From positions 6,678,001 through 6,742,000 of the forward strand of contig NC_063158.1 in the NCBI RefSeq assembly GCF_020921035.1: a DNA stretch of 64,000 nucleotides, in the 5' to 3' direction. Position numbers and translations under genes: made by a program. The notes below the pieces were generated by a model. It was not told where the DNA came from. It saw only the letters and a list, made by a program, of their open reading frames with translations, and searched no databases. This document shows positions 59,253 through 64,000 of this stretch, piece after piece. Source of the stretch: Rhodamnia argentea. Its lineage: Eukaryota > Streptophyta > Magnoliopsida > Myrtales > Myrtaceae. How positions within the stretch are numbered: position 1 is the stretch's first letter; every line of letters starts with the position of its first letter.

Positions 59253-61540
59253 TGCTCTCGTTATTTTTTTTCAGCTTCGCAGAGGACTGAAGAGGAAAGA
59301 GCGAGGTACCTTAGATAGGAAGAAGAAGAGCAGAGCGAGAGAGTAATAAATAACGGAGGATGTGTAGAATTGAAAAGCGGCCTCTCCCACTTCTGGACTG
59401 GTGCGCAGATGGCAGCATTTCTCTGACGGTCCCTTTCCTTGCTCATCATTCTTTTGCCTTAGTGAAAAATTACCAACAGTAATTACGATGATTGAGCAAA
59501 TTTACCTGACATCAAAGAGAGATTACCAAGACATGTTTCTGTCTCCTTTCACGGGATGTACTTACTGTACGAAGTGTAAAGTAAAGGGATAGCAACAGTA
59601 ATTGGCATTTGTCCGAGGCGGGAGGGGCAATGCAGTCATTTTTCCGTACGAATTCAGACCTTCATTACGTCCCATCCCTACTGTCCCCACTCCCAGACTA
59701 AAAAAAAGGTAGGGGAAAGAGAGAGCGCGTGCGCGTGGATAGCAAACCTTGAGGACGTAATAGCAATTAAAACTCTATTCTCGGGGACGTAATTATAAGG
59801 AAAAATGACAAGTAATTTTTGAACTTTGCCATAAATTTTAAATAACCTTTAAATTTTAGCCCAACGTTGCCCAAAGTACAATATTATCTCTAAACTTTTA
59901 ATGTGTTTAACGTGATTTATGAACTTTTGGTACTTATTAAACTTATCTTTTTTTTTATCGAATGTTAAACTAATCTTTACACTGAATGAAAATATTTAAT
60001 TTTATCCATAAACTTGAATTAATAAAAGGTTTAATATGAGATATCTCATCTATTATAGGGATGAGTTTGGATATTTATCTAAAATTCAGGAACCAATTAA
60101 ACGAATGAAAACTTGGTGGGCAATATCGCAGTTCGTGAATCATTGTGCACAACTTCAAATTTTACGGATGAAGTGAAGTTCAGGGCTCTTATCCCTCGCT
60201 AAAGCACCAGATTCTTTTATAAAAAAAAAACTAGTTGTTGGGGAGTGGGAATGTCGGATGACGTAAAAGCCCTTGGTCGGGAGGACAAATATCCGCGGGC
60301 TTTTTCGGGGTTCGGTGAGAGTTGGGCCGCGCCATTAAATAACTGGAAATTAAATGCCCGCAGCTGCAATTTCCCATCCGCACCGTTCGGCTTTCCTTTG
60401 ATGGAGGAGGTGGGCCCCGGGCTTGGCCCCCCGATTTAATTTAATCAAATGAATCGTCGCACCACATCTCGTACTCGTAGGATTAGAATGCCATGTTCCG
60501 CCGATTTCATGTCGTTCTTGAGGTGTGGATGGCCTAACCCAATCTCACTTCATTAATGTGCGAAACGGACCGTACCTTGCATCGATCGAGCAAACCGTAT
60601 TTAGAAAGCTTGATTTCCGCACATGTCATCTTCGAATGGTGCAATTTTTCCCTCCGAATTGGGTCGAACGGGGTTAACATATGTTTTCTGTTCTGAAGAG
60701 TCGTTGTATTGGATAAGTTCGTGGAGCGATCGGCGTTAGCATGATACGACGGATATGTGCTTTATGTTTTGCAACGTGGAGGATGTGATTAAGGTCGTGG
60801 AAACGGACCGCTTCGAGAGAAATAACCGGGCACGCATGACGCGTGTGATATTCGGAACAGGGACGCCGCGAGCCGGGGTTGCCCGATCCAGGTCCCGCAC
60901 CCATGGGACCGGGTCCTTTCGTTGGGGCACGAGACGAGAGGTGTCCTCCTAATTCCCATGTTCTCATTGATTGTGGTTGAGGAGAGCGGTGTGCCGAGAG
61001 TAAAGGCAAAGATTGAATGGAGAAGGGCGAGAGGAGCTGCAAAACTTAGGAAGGTAGATGAGTACTAATTGCAATTCATGCGCTTCCTGCATGCCTCCTC
61101 TTTTTTTTCTTTTTAATTTTAGCTTTTCCCCGTCCATTACAAACGTACGGTTTCAGGAGAAATTATTAACAACGTGGCTACGTCATGATTTCCGACGACG
61201 ATAATTTTTTTTTAATTTTTTTATTTTATCTTGTTCAATTTTATTCTTACTAGAAACCTAAATGACTAAATCGCAAAATCAAGATGGACAACGGGATAAG
61301 CACGAACTCCGTTCCTTTTCACAGGGGAAAGTATGTCCTCGAAAAGTGGTAATGGCGGTATTATCTTTAAGCTATAGATGGGAGGCATTTTACAGCTCGT
61401 AGTGGGCCAAGCACCTGTAGGAGAAAAAGTCGGGACGTTCACTGTGAATCGGGAAGAGACTTGAGCGAGAAAGTGGACTTGACTCGTCCTTTGGAAAGAG
61501 CAGGTTGGGGGGGCATGTTCACTTTGCTTTATTTGCAAAT
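59253..61540. other. Intergenic region between protease and CYP703A2 genes
   Basis: The left part is the protease promoter. The segment 59795-60150 is an AT-rich repeat. Open frames at 60245-60439, 60674-61042 and 61266-61538 are not recognised. The last few hundred bases should include the CYP703A2 3' untranslated region. Confidence 0.4.
59795..60150. repeat. AT-rich dispersed repeat related to 41005-41285
   Basis: It carries phrases such as TTGAACTTTGCCATAAATTT, TCTCTAAACTTTTAATGTGT and AACGTGATTTATGAACTTTT that echo the repeat at 41005-41285. No coding content or clear ends are seen. Confidence 0.4.
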
Positions 61541-63221
61541 TTAGAGGTACAGATGTTCGGGCAGGCGTGGCCGGGCCACGGCCGCCAACGGCCGGGCCTT
61601 GGGCATGGTCATCCCGTATACCTCGGCCGTGTCGATGTCCTCGGGCCTCAGCCCATCGGGCGGGCTCCAGTTGAAGCTATGGAAGAGCCGGGCCAGGGCC
61701 ATCAGGACTAGAGTCGTGCCAAGCGGCGCCCCGGGGCACTTCCTCTTCCCCGCGCTGAAGGGCAGGATCTTGAAGTCGGGCCCGTGGCTTATCTCGACAC
61801 GGCTCCCGTCCTCCGGCCAGTGCCTCTCGGGCCTGAAGTCCTCGACGTCGTCCCAGACGTCGGGGTTCCGGCCCAGCCCGTGGGTGTTGACGAAGACCCT
61901 CGTCCTGGCGGGGATGTGATAGCCGTTGAGGGTGGTGTCCCTGACGGACTCGTGTGGGATGAGGAACGGCCCAGCCGGGTGCATCCGGAAGGTCTCTCGC
62001 ACCACGCAGCGCAGGTAATTCAGGTGCACCAGGTCGGGTTCCGATACCATCCGTTCGCGCCCCACGACCGAGTCGAGCTCTTCCTGGATCTTGCGTTGGA
62101 CTCGCGGATGTCTTATCACCTCCGCCATGGCCCATTCGTTGGTCACGGCCGAGGTATCGGTGGCAGCCGCTATCATATCCTGCGATCGAATCGAAACATC
62201 AGTTTACGCAACATTGGAATATGTAAGAGAGAGAAAATATGGAGACCTGAACGAGAGCTTTGATCTCCACATCGTCCAGGTGGTCTCTTCCATCTTCGCC
62301 GGGCAAAGACAGAAGAACGTCGACGAAGTCCATGTCGGAGTCACCTGCGAGTCCCTCCATTTTCGCCTCTCTGGCTCTCCTGTGTTCTTCGATGATCTTG
62401 GTGTGGAAGTCATCCACTCTCTTCTCCACCTCCTCCATCTTCTTCTCGCACCCATGGGGATCGATCCACCTCCAGAACGGCAGGTAGTCCCCCAGATAGA
62501 TCACCCCCAGGAGCCAAAACAGCTGGTGGGTTATGTGCATGAACTCTGTGGCTTCTTGGGGGCCCGAAGATCCGGCCCCGAAATATTGCTTCCCCAGCAG
62601 CATCCTCGTCACGTTGTTCATGGAGAATCCACCCAGCACTTCCCTCAAGTTGATCCCGGCCCGATCCCCGTCCCAGCAAAGCCCATAAACATGCCGGACC
62701 AAGTGTTGGGCCTCGTGGGCCCGGTGCCTCGCAAACGCATCCAGGCGCTTTGTGGTCAATAGGTGCTCCATGCAAATCCTCCTCATCCTCTTCCAACGCG
62801 GGCCTAGCGGGGCCAAGGCCACGTCGCCGCAGTTGTATGCCAAGTGGACGGCGGCGAGGGTCCGAGGCCGGGACGCAAACACTTCGTCCCGCTGGAGGAG
62901 GATCTGGCGGATGACAGAGGGGTCGGAGGTGGTGATGGCGTCGACGTTGCCAAGGCGGAGGTAGACGAGGGGGCCGTACTTTCGACACGTAGAGGCCAGG
63001 TCCCCGTGAGGGAGGCGGCCCAATTGGAGGAGGTTGCCGACGATGGGCCATCTCGGTGGGCCCGGAGGCAAATTCTTGGGTTTCGAGACGGAGCAGCGAG
63101 GGAACGCGATGCATGCCAATAGGATCGAAGCTACGGCGACGACAGAGGAGAAGCGCCATTGGATTAGCAGAAAGAGGGGGTATGAGATAATCGATAAAAT
63201 GACGATGGATTGGTGCACCAT
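61541..63221 (-). CDS. CYP703A2: Cytochrome P450 CYP703A2 (lauric acid in-chain hydroxylase)
   Basis: ER-bound P450 that hydroxylates lauric acid in the chain (mainly C7) in the anther tapetum, supplying monomers for sporopollenin of the pollen wall. Two exons, 62247-63221 and 61541-62179, give 537 residues (the Arabidopsis protein is about 523). An N-terminal membrane anchor is followed by a proline-rich hinge (LPPGPPRWPIVGNLLQLG). The I-helix reads AATDTS at 330-335, the K-helix ExxR is ETFR at 387-390, the PERF-like motif is FRPERHWP, and the heme loop is FSAGKRKCPG with Cys473. Family signatures are near identical to CYP703A (LRLGNVDAIT, MNNVTRMLLGKQ, FWLLGVIYLGDYLPFWRW). The single intron sits just before DMIAAATDTS, as in other CYP703 genes. 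All key residues are present. Confidence 0.97.
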
Positions 63222-63270
63222 CTTATCTTAGGTTAAGTATTAAATGGGGATTGAGATAGGTGTCTCTGTG

Positions 63271-63280
63271 TTCATATAGA
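63271..63280 (-). promoter_or_regulatory. Possible TATA box of CYP703A2
   Basis: On the minus strand it reads TCTATATGAA, about 50 bases before the ATG. This is the only TATA-like site close enough to give a short leader. The assignment rests on position alone. Confidence 0.3.
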
Positions 63281-63539
63281 TGTTGATTTGGTTAAAGATG
63301 AGATGAGCAGGAGGAGATCAAGTAGGGCTCCTTTCTTTCATCACCTTCTTGGCATGCTTGCATGTTGGTGAGGCGCGCCAAGTGTGTACCGTCTAAAGTG
63401 CGAATCACATGTCTTACCGACTTGGGATCAAATTCTTGGAGATCCAACTAGAAGAAGCTATAAAATCTCCGAGTTAAAAAAAGTTAGATATATCAACTAA
63501 CAATGGGGTCCACTCTCATCAAATCAAAGTTAGGACGAA

Positions 63540-63573
63540 GGTGGTGATAAAGAATATCCCAAAATATTCATAT
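63540..63573. repeat. 34-base direct repeat, copy 1, upstream of CYP703A2
   Basis: It begins GGTGGTGATAAAGAATATCC and ends AAAATATTCATAT. It matches 63691-63724 with two mismatches. It lies about 320 bases upstream of the CYP703A2 start. Confidence 0.8.
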
Positions 63574-63690
63574 ATCAAAAAGAAAGGACGAAAAGATTTA
63601 AAAAAAAAAAATCAGTCATTCACAACCACTAATAAAGGATTTCTCCAAAAGTTAAGGATTAGTAATCATTTTAAGAAATCCAATTGGTTT

Positions 63691-63724
63691 GGTGGTGCTA
63701 AAGAGTATCCCAAAATATTCATAT
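63691..63724. repeat. 34-base direct repeat, copy 2, upstream of CYP703A2
   Basis: It begins GGTGGTGCTAAAGAGTATCC and ends AAAATATTCATAT. It lies about 470 bases upstream of the CYP703A2 start and 151 bases from copy 1. Apart from this pair the AT-rich stretch 63574-64000 holds nothing I can name. Confidence 0.8.
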
Positions 63725-64000
63725 TGTTACTTAATAAACAAAAGCTTTGAATTTTATGATATTGATTGCACATAATACGAGAACAATCAATATCTTCAAA
63801 AACGAAAAAAACTCATCCGATCACATGATCTTTGCCCTTTGACATAAATCTTAACAAATAAAGACATTAGAATATTATTGATATCAATGAGAATCGTGGA
63901 TCCCAAATTTCTCGCCTTTCGAAAATTATTATTTGGATCATTTCTTTTGGTAATTCACTATCAATTATGAACCCAATGAGATTAGTGAGAGCTCGTGTGC

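Noticed and set aside
57695-59346. Long plus-strand frames of 145, 170, 203 and 193 codons
   Set aside because: They lie antisense to the GC-rich aspartyl protease and arise from its codon bias. Their translations are repetitive and match no family.
61599-63231. Plus-strand frames of 106-223 codons over the P450 gene
   Set aside because: Shadows of CYP703A2 on the other strand.

Overview
The window is nuclear DNA of a flowering plant, almost certainly a eudicot. The genes have many short introns with GT/AG borders and plant-only families such as CYP703, REC1, EMB1703 and WSD. The intergenic DNA is AT-rich and full of MITE-like elements, a plant LTR element and a hAT transposon. The sequence does not name the genus; no organelle or bacterial feature is seen.

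Layout, left to right. 185-4809 (minus): a trithorax-type histone methyltransferase of the ATX3/4/5 class, cut by the left edge. 5.1-7.8 kb: a diverged direct duplication next to that gene's start, then two probable non-autonomous DNA elements. 9.9-15.3 kb: what looks like a solo LTR carrying a younger, broken hAT transposon. 15.3-20.1 kb: no supported gene. 20169-33569 (plus): a 23-exon gene for a CLU/TPR protein orthologous to Arabidopsis REC1. 35451-36601 (minus): a two-exon DUF1442 gene. 37156-40544 (minus): a seven-exon WSD-type wax ester synthase/diacylglycerol acyltransferase with a Mutator-like MITE in intron 3. 41748-44063 (plus): a plastid-targeted DUF212 membrane protein. 46488-48885 (plus): a type II phosphatidylinositol 4-kinase gamma with two ubiquitin-like domains. 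50475-54908 (minus): an EMB1703-like plastid protein. 57759-59252 (minus): an intronless nepenthesin-type aspartyl protease. 61541-63221 (minus): CYP703A2, the pollen-wall lauric acid hydroxylase.

There is no operon or pathway cluster. The genes are independently promoted housekeeping or developmental genes. What joins them is ancestry. From memory of Arabidopsis loci, some match the start of chromosome 1 (CYP703A2, an aspartyl protease, REC1) and others match one stretch of chromosome 3 (ATX3, the DUF212 protein, EMB1703, an aspartyl protease). The window therefore looks like an unfractionated ancestral segment whose two Arabidopsis copies each kept part of the content.

Exon borders were built by hand from GT/AG sites, family alignment from memory and phase arithmetic; every multi-exon model sums to a whole number of codons. 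The points most worth checking are a PAM2-like motif in the REC1 tail, the duplicated ATX upstream region, a choice of two C-termini for the EMB1703-like protein, and the nested transposons. I found no evidence of a wholly new biological system.
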